Below are positions 1 through 8,162 of a stretch of DNA of 64,000 nt, in pieces. Position 1 is the stretch's first letter. The number at the start of each line of letters is the position of its first letter. The notes under the pieces were generated by a model that ran no database searches, had not been told where the DNA came from, and worked only from the letters and a program-made list of their open reading frames with translations. The position numbers and the translations under genes are program-made. Source of the DNA: Algibacter lectus (GTDB taxonomy: Bacteria; Bacteroidota; Bacteroidia; Flavobacteriales; Flavobacteriaceae); contig NZ_FOLN01000006.1 of NCBI RefSeq assembly GCF_900112395.1, positions 1 to 64,000 on the forward strand. The letters run 5' to 3'.

Positions 1-1
1 A

Positions 2-310
2 GCAGAATTATGTAGTTACGCAGGATTAACTCCAGTGATTAGGCAAAGTGGAAGTAGTATAAAAGGACGACCACGAATTAGTAAAATGGGCAATCAAAAA
101 CTCAGGAATTTATTATTTATGTGCAGTTTTACAGCTTGTAAATACAATAAAGCATGCAGAGATATTTATGAACGATTAGTAGCAAAAGGAAAGAGTAAAA
201 AATTAGCATTAATAGCGGTATGTAATAAGCTATTAAAACAAGCTTTTGCTATTGCAAAATCGGGTTTAATATTTGACAAGGAATATAAAAGTGCGCTAGT
301 GAAAAATTAA
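2..310 (+). CDS. IS110-family transposase, C-terminal fragment (cut by window edge)
   Basis: The reading frame is open from base 2 and ends at a TAA at 308-310; the 5' part lies outside the window. The visible part reads YAGLTPVIRQSGSS, then KGRPRISKMGN, which is the typical C-terminal transposase_20 region (helix-hairpin-helix-like) of IS110/IS1111 transposases. These enzymes use a DEDD catalytic domain at the N-terminus, which is not visible here. A GTG at 35 is only an internal codon, not a start. Whether the element is intact cannot be judged. IS110 elements often lack terminal inverted repeats, and none was seen downstream. Confidence 0.85.
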   Translation, partial: AELCSYAGLTPVIRQSGSSIKGRPRISKMGNQKLRNLLFMCSFTACKYNKACRDIYERLVAKGKSKKLALIAVCNKLLKQAFAIAKSGLIFDKEYKSALVKN

Positions 311-354
311 TAAGATTTTACTTGTTTTTTAGCACAGTACTTTGTTAGCAATTG

Positions 355-486
355 TTATTTGTACCAGTCTTCAATTAACTGGTCGAGTTTTTCTTCAAAT
401 TTTTTGTCAGATTTTTTAATTCTCCTTTTTCCTTTACCAATAGGTTGTACATAATCATTACTTTCTATATAAAGGAGTAAAAGCAT
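355..486 (-). pseudogene. Out-of-frame C-terminal tail of the LRR gene
   Basis: A 43-codon open frame, offset by one base from the LRR gene it overlaps, runs from an ATG at 486 to a TAA at 355-357. Its product is strongly protein-like: SNDYVQPIGKGKRRIKKSD, then an acidic amphipathic stretch ending LIEDWYK. Joining FTPLY of the upstream frame to IESNDYVQ of this frame gives a smooth sequence, and a two-base TA loss in the TATATA run would explain the shift. It could instead be an independent short ORF, but no start signal supports that. Confidence 0.45.
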
Positions 487-1252
487 TTGAATTTACATTT
501 TTTAATTCCAAACTAAGTTCTTTGTATTCCTGAGTTGAATACAGATTAGTGTCTATTTTCAATTCAATTTGAAAAGGTAAATTAAGTGCAGTAATTAATT
601 CTTTTTGAGGAATTTTTATTCTGGTTAACTCTATCTTTTCAAGTGAAGGCAATTTGTCTAATTCATTTAACTTTTCAAGTTTGTATGTTTTATCATATGA
701 CCCTTCAATATTTAAATATTTCAAGTTATTTAGTTTTCCTATTCCAATTGTGTCTTTAATATTAGTAGGTTGAATTATTGATAAATTCTCAATACTATCA
801 TTAAAATTGAGAGAAGTTAAATCTTTAACTTTCCCCGTTTTAAGTAGACAAAGTGTTTTCAATTGACTCAAATCACGAATACCGTTGAATGTGAAATCTG
901 GGTCAGTTATATGTGATATGCTTAAGAACTCGACATTTTTGAATATGTTAAGTAGAGTTAAGTCGAATAATTTTGTATTCCAAAAACTTAAATATTTTAC
1001 TTTTTCTAGAACTTCTTCATTCTCATTTAGAATTTTTACCTCAGTATCATTCAAGTCATAATTATTGAATTCTATAAATTCTAGTTCTCTATATTGATTT
1101 ATAGGACCTAAATTCTTATTTCTCGGCAAAACTAATAGAGTTTTGGAATCATATTTAATTCCAGAAATTCCTAATTCAAGATTGTCTGAGAAAATATCTT
1201 CATTTGAGACTTGATATTTATAGTTTGCAAAATCATTAAAATTCTTAATCAT
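458..1252 (-). CDS. Leucine-rich-repeat protein, probably frameshifted near its 3' end
   Basis: A 264-residue protein with irregular leucine-rich repeats (LKTLCLLKT, IENLSIIQP, LKYLNIEG, LEKIELTR) over roughly residues 85-215. No signal peptide is visible, so it is probably cytoplasmic. Function is unknown. LRR proteins of this sort usually mediate protein contacts. The frame ends abruptly at ...FTPLYRK, but the next frame continues with a convincing charged tail (IESNDYVQPIGKGKRR... ending EDWYK) that stops at 355. This suggests the native gene ran to 355 and suffered a small indel in the short TA run near 465-475. It sits beside a second LRR gene and a zinc-hook ATPase in an accessory region. 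Confidence 0.65.
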   Translation of the reverse strand: MIKNFNDFANYKYQVSNEDIFSDNLELGISGIKYDSKTLLVLPRNKNLGPINQYRELEFIEFNNYDLNDTEVKILNENEEVLEKVKYLSFWNTKLFDLTLLNIFKNVEFLSISHITDPDFTFNGIRDLSQLKTLCLLKTGKVKDLTSLNFNDSIENLSIIQPTNIKDTIGIGKLNNLKYLNIEGSYDKTYKLEKLNELDKLPSLEKIELTRIKIPQKELITALNLPFQIELKIDTNLYSTQEYKELSLELKNVNSNAFTPLYRK

Positions 1253-1379
1253 TTTATTCTTATAGCTACGTGGTTAAGCTCCTAATTTAGTAAACAAAAA
1301 CTGAATAGAAAATCCGCGAAGATTTTCAGAAGTAAGCTAAAACTAGCAGTAAATTATATACTTTGTTAATCACAGTAAT

Positions 1380-2099
1380 TTATATTATTTTAACTAATGG
1401 AATTTCCATTTCTAACGTTTCTTTTTTTTCCTTATTCATAAACCTTGGCAAGGTTCTCAAATGTTTTAACTTCTTTAAATTCAGTAATGGTGAAATATCA
1501 TAATTTTTATTCTCAACATTTAGAATCATATTTAAGTATTCCAAATTATTCAATTCTGATAAAGGCTCAATATTTTTAACGGCTTTCCCTGTTCCTCCCA
1601 TTCTTCCGTGGTCTAACCATAATTCTTTTAATTGAGGTAACGTTGTAAGTGGTTTTAATTCATACAAATTCTTAATTCCATAAATATATAATGTTTTTAA
1701 GTTTTCCAAATTCGCAATAAAATTGATGTTTTCTACTTTAGTTATTCCACTTAAAATCAAAACTTCTAAAGATTTTAAAACGGATAAATTTGGAATGGCA
1801 TCTTGTTTGTTGTTAGAGATGTTAAGATATTTTAGATTTGGTAATGAAGCAATTACATTCAAACGTTCTTTATCTAAGTCATTTAGTATTATTCCTTCAA
1901 CAACTTTATTTCCAATCAAATGTTCATAATTGAAATAATTCAGTTTAAATTTTTTAAGCGGCGTTGGCATGTCTATTATTTCAGAATTAGTTGGTAATTC
2001 AGAAATATCAAATGGGCAACGAACAGTTCCTTCTAAAATTCCCAAATGTGGGTAATCAGATGGTGATTTACTTTCGGATAAATAGTTGTTCCAGTTCAT
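1380..2099 (-). CDS. Leucine-rich-repeat protein
   Basis: A predicted 239-residue protein containing about six LRR units of 22-24 residues (LPNLKYLNIS, LKSLEVLILSG, LENLKTLYIYG, LPQLKELWLDHG, LNNLEYLNMI). No signal peptide or membrane segment is visible. The frame can be extended to an ATG at 2183, but the extra 28 residues look like translated spacer, so the ATG at 2099 (MNWNNYLSES) is preferred. It belongs to the same general type as the neighbouring LRR gene at 458-1252, although the two are not close copies. Function is unknown. The position next to a large ATPase and an IS remnant suggests accessory or mobile cargo. Confidence 0.7.
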   Translation of the reverse strand: MNWNNYLSESKSPSDYPHLGILEGTVRCPFDISELPTNSEIIDMPTPLKKFKLNYFNYEHLIGNKVVEGIILNDLDKERLNVIASLPNLKYLNISNNKQDAIPNLSVLKSLEVLILSGITKVENINFIANLENLKTLYIYGIKNLYELKPLTTLPQLKELWLDHGRMGGTGKAVKNIEPLSELNNLEYLNMILNVENKNYDISPLLNLKKLKHLRTLPRFMNKEKKETLEMEIPLVKII

Positions 2100-2243
2100 T
2101 TTTTTACTGTGGTTAACGGTTAGTATATGAAAAGTAAGCGGTTTTGAAGCATTAAATTTTCGGTTAAGCACAAAATTAAACATGAACCAAAACCCTTGAT
2201 TTCACTACTGTTTCGCCTATTATATATATATTGTTATGCTTTG

Positions 2244-4865
2244 TTATTTTCTTCGTTTCCTAATGTCTTTCATATATTCTTCTAAAATTTTCAAATCAGC
2301 AAGAAATTCATCAGAGTCAGGCATTTCTTCAATTAATGTTCCTGCTGTATCGTGTCCTATAAAATAAGTAGAACATTTACTCATATTTGTATCTACAAGA
2401 TTATAATCATCATTTGTCAAATCTATAATTTTTGATAAACGTTGAGTTTGAATTTCTCTCCCAAACCTTTGAATTGCACCATTCAAGAAAACTTCCTCAA
2501 TAAAACGTTCCCAAGTTTCTCGAAGTTTACCATATAAAATTTTTGCGCGTTCTTTATATATTTCTTCAGTTTCGGTTCTTTCGATTTTTTCCAATTTTTG
2601 GTAGGCGTCTTTTAATAAACCAATTCTTTTGCCAACAGGTAAAGCATCCCAAGGTGGATTGCTAGCAATCAGTCCTGTTTCTTTTTTCTTTCTTGTAAGG
2701 CTCTTTATATCTAAATCACAATTTAATTTGATAGAATGTTCTTGAATCATTAACAGGAAAGTAATATCGTGAGTAAAAACGATTACTTGTCTATCTAAAG
2801 ATTCTTCTGCAATTCTTTTTGATATTTTATTTCTCCATTTGTGGTCGAGAGATGAAACTGGGTCGTCAAAAATTATAGTACTTTTATGCTCTGAAATGGA
2901 TAATTCAGACAAAAATGTTGCCAAAGAAATACATCTGTGCTCTCCCTCGCTTAAAACATCTTTTAATGCTATTCCGCTTGCATTTTGTTCATCAAGTCTT
3001 AAATAGTGATATTGTTTTCCTCTTTGTCCTTTCGTTTCCGTCTCTATTTTGATATTCTTAAAACCTAGTTTGGTCAGTTCGCTTTTGAAATTCTGTTTAA
3101 GATTTTGACTTACATAACTTGTAGCTAACTGATTACTATGTGTTGTAATGCCCCGAGTATTACATTTACTAATGCATTGATTAAGTAATTTTATTCTTTT
3201 TTGTCTGTAAATTTCACGACCAAATTTTGGTCTATAATCGAAAATATTTTTTTCCCCTTTTAATTGATTCAGTTCTTTATTGAGCGGTTTTAAATCCTCT
3301 TCAATTGATTGGTCTTTTAATTTCTCATTTATTTTATTTAAGGTTTTAATGAGTTCTTGAATTTGTGTTTTTGGTGTGTTCTCAATTTCAATTTTATTAA
3401 AATATTCAATAGTTTTTTTAGCATTAAAAAGAGTTACTAAATTCTCTTTCTGTTTAGAAAGTAATTCTAAATATTGTTCTTGATTTTGCGAATAATCCTC
3501 AACCAATTCATTTAATTCTATTGCTGAAGGTTTTTGCTCCTCAAAAGAGAAGTCTAAACTATTCAAATCTTCAATAGCTAAATCAAATTTATTAGATGCT
3601 TCATCAAAAGTTTTTTGAATATCATTTTTTATAAATTCCTCAAAAGAAGTAAACCTATTCTTTGCACCCTCATCTAACCCTTGAAGACAAAGAGGACAAT
3701 TGCTATCTTTATTTATTTCAGGGAAGTTTTCCTTTTTCGTACTTTCATTATAAAATTTACGAGCACTTTCCCAAAGTAATTTCCACGAACTATTACCAAC
3801 ACCTTCAATTGGTAAATCAGAAAATGCTTTTTCAGAAGACTCTTTTAATGCTTTACTTGTTATTACAAAGTTATTTAACGTTTGTTTTAAATCTATTAAG
3901 ATTTGACCTGTCAAGTTATCTTCTAGCGTTTGAAATTTCTTTTGCAAAATTTCAAAGCGTTTTATCTTTTCTTCATTTTCTTTTAAGTTTTTCTTTGGAT
4001 CTGTCGCGTTTAATTTCTCTATTTCTTTAATCAACTTTTTAATTCTAGAATCTTTAGTTGAATTCCAAATAGATTCAGCTCTTAATTCTTCTAGTTTTGT
4101 ATCTGCGTTTAAGTTGTCTAGAAAGGTTTTTGCTGTTGAACATTCCGAAACATCTAAAAAGGAATAGTCGAACTCTTTTAAAGCTGGACTTAAAAACTCT
4201 GAATTTAGTTTGCTCTCGACTTTTTTTATACCAATTGCCAATTTTTCTATAATTGATAAACCTTGAGGAATGAAAGCAATTTCATCTTCTCCTTCAATAT
4301 AATGGTTTGCACTAAATGTGTCGAAAACATCCACACTTTTTAAAATAGAAGTACTTACTTCTTCGTTAACAAGGTTTACTATATTAAAGTTTGTTCCATC
4401 AATTGTATATTCAATATCAGCTTTTTTATCGCTTCCAAAACAAGTTGGGTCGTATAAATTATCGTTGATTTTCGGCTTATGTCCTCTTGTATTACAAGCG
4501 TGTTTTAAAATACTCACATAGCTTGATTTTCCTGAACCATTATCGCCATAGATTATCGTAAGTCCTTTTGGGGCAAATTCTAATTCACAAGTTTTTGAGA
4601 GTGCGTTTACATTATCAATATTAGAAATTTTAGAAAGTATAACATCATTGCTACTGGTTACATTATTTGCAAAACTTCTTAAATCATTAAAATCTACATT
4701 AGTAAAATTAAATTCCGATAATCCATAATCTACTTTACAAATTTCTGTTAATTCCATAATATCATTATCAGTAAGCTCATTATTCCTAATTAAGCGGTCA
4801 ATTGCTACTTGCCAGAAGTCAGGCTTATGTTCAACCCAGTCAATTATGTCATTAAGTATTGGCAT
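2244..4865 (-). CDS. SMC/RloC-like AAA ATPase with zinc hook (AAA_13 type)
   Basis: An 873-residue ATPase of the ABC/SMC class. The Walker A motif is GDNGSGKSS at about residues 107-115. A long coiled-coil middle is interrupted by a CPLC zinc hook near residue 390. The signature motif LSEGEHR lies near 640, Walker B TIIFDDPVSSLD near 665 and the H-loop VFTHD near 697. About 170 residues follow the H-loop, containing an R-x3-E pair in LRETWER and a later conserved-looking GHD. Zinc hook plus ABC head plus C-terminal extension is the plan of the anticodon nuclease RloC and other anti-phage ATPases. The family is broad and the nuclease role is only inferred. No methylase or partner gene is adjacent apart from LRR genes. 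Confidence 0.75.
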   Translation of the reverse strand: MPILNDIIDWVEHKPDFWQVAIDRLIRNNELTDNDIMELTEICKVDYGLSEFNFTNVDFNDLRSFANNVTSSNDVILSKISNIDNVNALSKTCELEFAPKGLTIIYGDNGSGKSSYVSILKHACNTRGHKPKINDNLYDPTCFGSDKKADIEYTIDGTNFNIVNLVNEEVSTSILKSVDVFDTFSANHYIEGEDEIAFIPQGLSIIEKLAIGIKKVESKLNSEFLSPALKEFDYSFLDVSECSTAKTFLDNLNADTKLEELRAESIWNSTKDSRIKKLIKEIEKLNATDPKKNLKENEEKIKRFEILQKKFQTLEDNLTGQILIDLKQTLNNFVITSKALKESSEKAFSDLPIEGVGNSSWKLLWESARKFYNESTKKENFPEINKDSNCPLCLQGLDEGAKNRFTSFEEFIKNDIQKTFDEASNKFDLAIEDLNSLDFSFEEQKPSAIELNELVEDYSQNQEQYLELLSKQKENLVTLFNAKKTIEYFNKIEIENTPKTQIQELIKTLNKINEKLKDQSIEEDLKPLNKELNQLKGEKNIFDYRPKFGREIYRQKRIKLLNQCISKCNTRGITTHSNQLATSYVSQNLKQNFKSELTKLGFKNIKIETETKGQRGKQYHYLRLDEQNASGIALKDVLSEGEHRCISLATFLSELSISEHKSTIIFDDPVSSLDHKWRNKISKRIAEESLDRQVIVFTHDITFLLMIQEHSIKLNCDLDIKSLTRKKKETGLIASNPPWDALPVGKRIGLLKDAYQKLEKIERTETEEIYKERAKILYGKLRETWERFIEEVFLNGAIQRFGREIQTQRLSKIIDLTNDDYNLVDTNMSKCSTYFIGHDTAGTLIEEMPDSDEFLADLKILEEYMKDIRKRRK

Positions 4866-5243
4866 ATTATATTTTTATGAAAGATTTATAAAAAACTAAA
4901 GCAAAGTATAATAAATAATCCCCCCTTAGTCAAAGCCTAAAATTAAATCATCTATCTCACAATACTTTACGGGTTTCCGTAAAAGCCAAAATTTATTTTT
5001 TACGCTTCAGTTTCACGCATTGCATTATTTGCCAAGTAAGTCCCTAAATTACGAGTATAAGCATTATGCTATTTACAATACTATGCCATACCAAGTTAGA
5101 GGTGTTAAGTTATAATTGCTTTCTACTTCTTTCAATTTCAAATCTGTTTAAATTACCTACAACTAAAATATAACAAACATACCAACCGAACTAAAAACAG
5201 ATTGATAAAGTTGTAGATTTTTTTAATCTTGTTTTATTCTGAA
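4866..5243. other. Intergenic region without a recognisable gene
   Basis: This 378-bp AT-rich stretch separates the zinc-hook ATPase from the permease operon. No open frame with protein-like composition was found in it. It holds one perfect short palindrome (4966-4983) and otherwise only low-complexity sequence. The 3' end of the permease operon should lie here, but no clear hairpin with a T-run was found next to the permease stop. Confidence 0.5.
4966..4983. promoter_or_regulatory. Perfect 7-bp inverted repeat, possible operator
   Basis: TTTACGG, a 4-base GTTT spacer, then CCGTAAA form a perfect inverted repeat about 100 bp upstream of the ATPase start at 4865. It lacks a T-run, so it is not a standard terminator. 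It could be a protein-binding site for the ATPase gene or a short hairpin. Only the symmetry is seen; the role is a guess. Confidence 0.3.
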
Positions 5244-6221
5244 TTATAAAATTAAATTGAACACGTAACCAGAGATGATAATGCATAATGTTACCACTCC
5301 AAAAAATATAGCAATGAGTTTAAGCGTCATAACTTTTTTTAAAAGCATGGCTTCTGGTAACGACAGGCCAACAACGCCCATCATGAAAGCAATTGCGGTT
5401 CCTAAAGGAATGCCCTTTGCTACCAATACCTGCACCACCGGAAGTATACCCGATGCGTTTGAGTACATAGGCACCGCCAAAATGGTTGCAATAGGCACAG
5501 CAAACAGGTTGTCTTTATCCATATATTTTTCGAAAAACCCTTCTGGAATATAGCCGTGCATGAGTCCGCCAATGGCGATACCTACCAGCACATAAGGGAT
5601 AATGCCTTTTATAATTTTAAGAACTTCGGCCCAAATAATTGGTAAGCGTTGTTTAAAGGTTTGTTTTTCTGCCTGAAACACATCTTGATCTCTTTGTGCA
5701 TGTGCTAAAATATCTTTCACCCATGGTGTTAAATAAGATTCTAGTTTTAATTTTTGAAGTATAACGCCAGATATTGTACCTAATAGCACACCACTAATTA
5801 CGTAGATAATAGTTGTTTTTACACCAAACAAGCCCATAAAGAGACCAATGGCAACCTCATTAACCAAAGGTGAGGTTATTAAAAATGCAAAGGTGACACC
5901 TAAAGGAATTCCGCCACGCACAAAACCAATAAATAAAGGTACTGATGAGCAGGAACAAAACGGTGTTACAACTCCAAAAAGGCTAGCCATAAGATATTCT
6001 AAACCAAATAATTTATTTCTGGAGAGGTAGTTTTTAACCTTATCTATAGGGAAGTAACTATTTACGATTCCCATAAAAAAGATAACTACAAAGAGTAGAA
6101 TTAAAATCTTTATAGTGTCGTAAATAAAGAAGTTTAAGGCTTCTGCTATATGTTGTTCTTTATTTAAATTTAGAAGGTTGTAAACAAACCAATCGGCAAT
6201 ATTTTGTATCCAGTTAAACAT
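5244..6221 (-). CDS. ArsP/YraQ-type permease (DUF318 family)
   Basis: A membrane protein of about 325 residues with eight or so hydrophobic segments and the family hallmark TPFCSCSSVPLFIGF (Cys93 and Cys95 counted from the GTG at 6233). Members export organoarsenicals or other metal/thiol compounds, and related ones pair with thioredoxins. The ATG at 6221 is preferred over the GTG at 6233. It overlaps the stop of the upstream OsmC gene by eight bases (ATGTTTAA), which implies translational coupling. It is the last gene of a thioredoxin-OsmC-permease operon. The transported substrate cannot be told from sequence. Confidence 0.85.
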   Translation of the reverse strand: MFNWIQNIADWFVYNLLNLNKEQHIAEALNFFIYDTIKILILLFVVIFFMGIVNSYFPIDKVKNYLSRNKLFGLEYLMASLFGVVTPFCSCSSVPLFIGFVRGGIPLGVTFAFLITSPLVNEVAIGLFMGLFGVKTTIIYVISGVLLGTISGVILQKLKLESYLTPWVKDILAHAQRDQDVFQAEKQTFKQRLPIIWAEVLKIIKGIIPYVLVGIAIGGLMHGYIPEGFFEKYMDKDNLFAVPIATILAVPMYSNASGILPVVQVLVAKGIPLGTAIAFMMGVVGLSLPEAMLLKKVMTLKLIAIFFGVVTLCIIISGYVFNLIL

Positions 6222-6621
6222 GTTGTTTAACACTAACAGTACCAGAAATGGCGCACGATAATTTTACTGTGTTGTAGATGGTACCGAACTTTTCGATGTT
6301 CTTTTTAAGTAAATCTGTATTCAGTTTTTTATCGTTGGTATAGATGGTTACATTGTAAATAAGATGTTCCATCCTTGGCGGATTTTCAAGTCGGGTGGCA
6401 TTAACGTCAATGGTGGCTTTTGTATAAGAGAACTTCATCATGCCCGAAAAACGTTCTACATTTTTTAATACGCAAGATGCGAAAGCCCCCAAGAATAATT
6501 CGGCAGGGTTTGGTAAGGTTTCGGCCGTTTTTGGCGTTGTACCAAAATCTATATCAGATTGTTTTATATGAATAACAGCATCTTGATTTGAAACAGACGA
6601 TGCTTTAATATGATATTCCAT
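6214..6621 (-). CDS. OsmC family protein
   Basis: A 135-residue OsmC/Ohr-fold protein with the two conserved cysteines, Cys50 in FASCVLKN and Cys123 in KLSCAISG, of the thiol-dependent peroxide or reactive-sulfur-handling OsmC family. The length is normal for the family. It sits 14 bp after the thioredoxin gene and overlaps the permease start, so the three are probably one transcript. Context with a CXXC thioredoxin and a CSC-motif permease suggests shared handling of a thiol-reactive or metalloid compound, which is inference. Confidence 0.85.
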   Translation of the reverse strand: MEYHIKASSVSNQDAVIHIKQSDIDFGTTPKTAETLPNPAELFLGAFASCVLKNVERFSGMMKFSYTKATIDVNATRLENPPRMEHLIYNVTIYTNDKKLNTDLLKKNIEKFGTIYNTVKLSCAISGTVSVKQHV

Positions 6622-6635
6622 AACCGTTTGGTGTA

Positions 6636-6869
6636 TTAATTCAATAGCGCTAGCACTTCGTCTTTCGAAGGTACACGCCCTTTTATTGTCACCACATTAT
6701 CGATTACCAATGCTGGAGTTGTCATGACATCAAATTTCATGATTTCAATAATATCCTCAACTTTTTCAATGGTTGCCTCAATGTTGTTTTCTGAAACGAC
6801 ATCTCGAACAACGGTTGTCATTGTTTTACATTTTGGACATCCGGTGCCTAATATTTTAATTGTAGTCAT
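6636..6869 (-). CDS. Small thioredoxin-like protein (CPKC active site)
   Basis: A 77-residue thioredoxin/glutaredoxin-fold protein with active site GCPKC (Cys11, Cys14) and the cis-proline segment MTTPALVID near residues 49-57. It belongs to the family of mini-thioredoxins often encoded next to DUF318/ArsP permeases. It is the first gene of the operon and starts immediately downstream of an inverted repeat containing a TAnnTTTG box. It is probably cytoplasmic. The redox partner is likely the CSC motif of the permease, inferred from co-occurrence. Confidence 0.85.
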   Translation of the reverse strand: MTTIKILGTGCPKCKTMTTVVRDVVSENNIEATIEKVEDIIEIMKFDVMTTPALVIDNVVTIKGRVPSKDEVLALLN

Positions 6870-6871
6870 AA

Positions 6872-6910
6872 TATTCGGGTTTCTTATACCAAAGATAAGT
6901 ATCCGAAATA
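6872..6910 (-). promoter_or_regulatory. Promoter within an imperfect inverted repeat (thioredoxin operon)
   Basis: On the minus strand TATCTTTG (plus 6890-6897) is an exact match to the Bacteroidota -7 element TAnnTTTG, 20 bp from the thioredoxin ATG. It lies between and partly in two 16-bp arms, 6872-6887 and 6895-6910, which match each other as an inverted repeat at 12 of 16 positions. An operator overlapping the -7 box would suit a dimeric repressor such as ArsR/SmtB, but no regulator gene is adjacent. Confidence 0.5.
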
Positions 6911-7011
6911 TTAAAAAAGGTGATTTATGTTACACTAAAATTGAATTGTTTTGTGTATTGTTTATGTACTAAATGATTTATTACTAAAGGAAATTTAGAA
7001 GAAAAACCTGT

Positions 7012-7551
7012 TTATTCCCACTTTTTAATTAATTGGAGTACACCACTTTTAATTCCGGCATAAAATGCTTCATTTTTAAATTCGGGTATCATTTTTTCAT
7101 CAATGATTTCTTTACAAATTTGGTCGGTTAAAATCAGCTCGGTTCCAGTTCCTGTTGCAATCCCAATTTCTCTACAAGGCTTGCATAATACTATGGTAAG
7201 TCCGTTGTTTTTTTCAGCCGTTCCAACGCCCCAACTTTGTCCTAAATTGGTTGCATATTTTTGAATGTTTTGATAAGGTTTTATACTGTCGATGGTGACC
7301 ACCACAACTTGCCTTGTTGTTTCCATATCATAATCATAAAGGATTTTCGATAATTCTGCCCGTTGAGATTCTGTAAACACCTGTCCGTAGTCATTTATTA
7401 TGCCTATCGGTTTTGGAAACGCACTATTTTCTATTCCCAAATATTCATATTTCGGCGTCAATTTTTCAGTTTCGGTATCTTGAGCATTTCCTTTGCAAGA
7501 GCATACATTTAAAGCCAAGAAAATCAATACTATTTTTGTACTTATTTTCAT
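7012..7551 (-). CDS. TPM-domain (TLP18.3/Psb32/MOLO-1) lipoprotein
   Basis: A secreted protein with a TPM domain: NDYGQVFTESQRAELSKIL opens the domain, followed by QVVVVTIDSI, the glycine-rich NNGLTIVLC segment and GTGTELILTD. The ATG at 7551 (MKISTKIVLIFLALNVCSC) puts a short basic region and hydrophobic stretch directly before a lipobox-like VCSC, so it is preferred to the ATG at 7602. TPM proteins are membrane-associated and have been linked to phosphatase activity or complex repair. The bacterial role is mostly unknown. The gene stands alone between the thioredoxin operon and an unknown gene. Confidence 0.7.
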   Translation of the reverse strand: MKISTKIVLIFLALNVCSCKGNAQDTETEKLTPKYEYLGIENSAFPKPIGIINDYGQVFTESQRAELSKILYDYDMETTRQVVVVTIDSIKPYQNIQKYATNLGQSWGVGTAEKNNGLTIVLCKPCREIGIATGTGTELILTDQICKEIIDEKMIPEFKNEAFYAGIKSGVLQLIKKWE

Positions 7552-7625
7552 TTTATGCAATACTGACGTTAGTAACTTTAATTTGGTTTTCTCTTTTTTC
7601 ATGGCTTGAAAGTAAAGTTAATATA

Positions 7626-8060
7626 TTAATTTTCTGGAAACCACCATCCATTTTGTTGTTTCCTGTATTCCTTTCCATTATCATCTAAAATTGTTATTTC
7701 GCAAACGTATGGATTTTCAATAAACTGTTTGTCGTGAGAACACACTCTGCTTAAAGCTAAATCAAATTCAATTATCATTTTTGCCGATTTCACATATTCC
7801 ATGGAAGAACCACTATTTTCAACTAATTTTGGAAATGATTTGTTCCAATAACCAATAGATTTTAGAATTTTCAATGTGAGCAATTCTTTTGGATACGATT
7901 TATCATTCAAAATATCTACTTCAAGTCGGTTTAGTTTTGTTTTTCGCATTTCTTTAAGTAAAAGCCCCAAGAAATAATCTGTTTCTATAAAATTCATCAA
8001 ACTCACAAATGAATGTCCAAAATTATGAGAAACGCTTTTCAAGGTTTTACGACTAGCCAT
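7626..8060 (-). CDS. Hypothetical protein
   Basis: A 144-residue soluble protein of unknown family, without a signal peptide or membrane segment. It starts with MASRKTLKSVSHNFGHSF and ends with KQQNGWWFPEN. Two charged helical regions are likely in the middle (FLGLLLKEMRKTKLNRLEVDIL and MEYVKSAKMIIEFDLALSRV). A TATTTTTG box (plus 8133-8140) lies about 73 bp upstream of the start and could be its promoter. I do not recognise the family and propose no function. Confidence 0.6.
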   Translation of the reverse strand: MASRKTLKSVSHNFGHSFVSLMNFIETDYFLGLLLKEMRKTKLNRLEVDILNDKSYPKELLTLKILKSIGYWNKSFPKLVENSGSSMEYVKSAKMIIEFDLALSRVCSHDKQFIENPYVCEITILDDNGKEYRKQQNGWWFPEN

Positions 8061-8162
8061 TTTTAGTGCTGTTTAATAAATTGTATCCACCTAATATATA
8101 ATATTCATATTACACATCCCAAAAAAACAATTCAAAAATAAAAAGACCATTGCAGCCTACCT

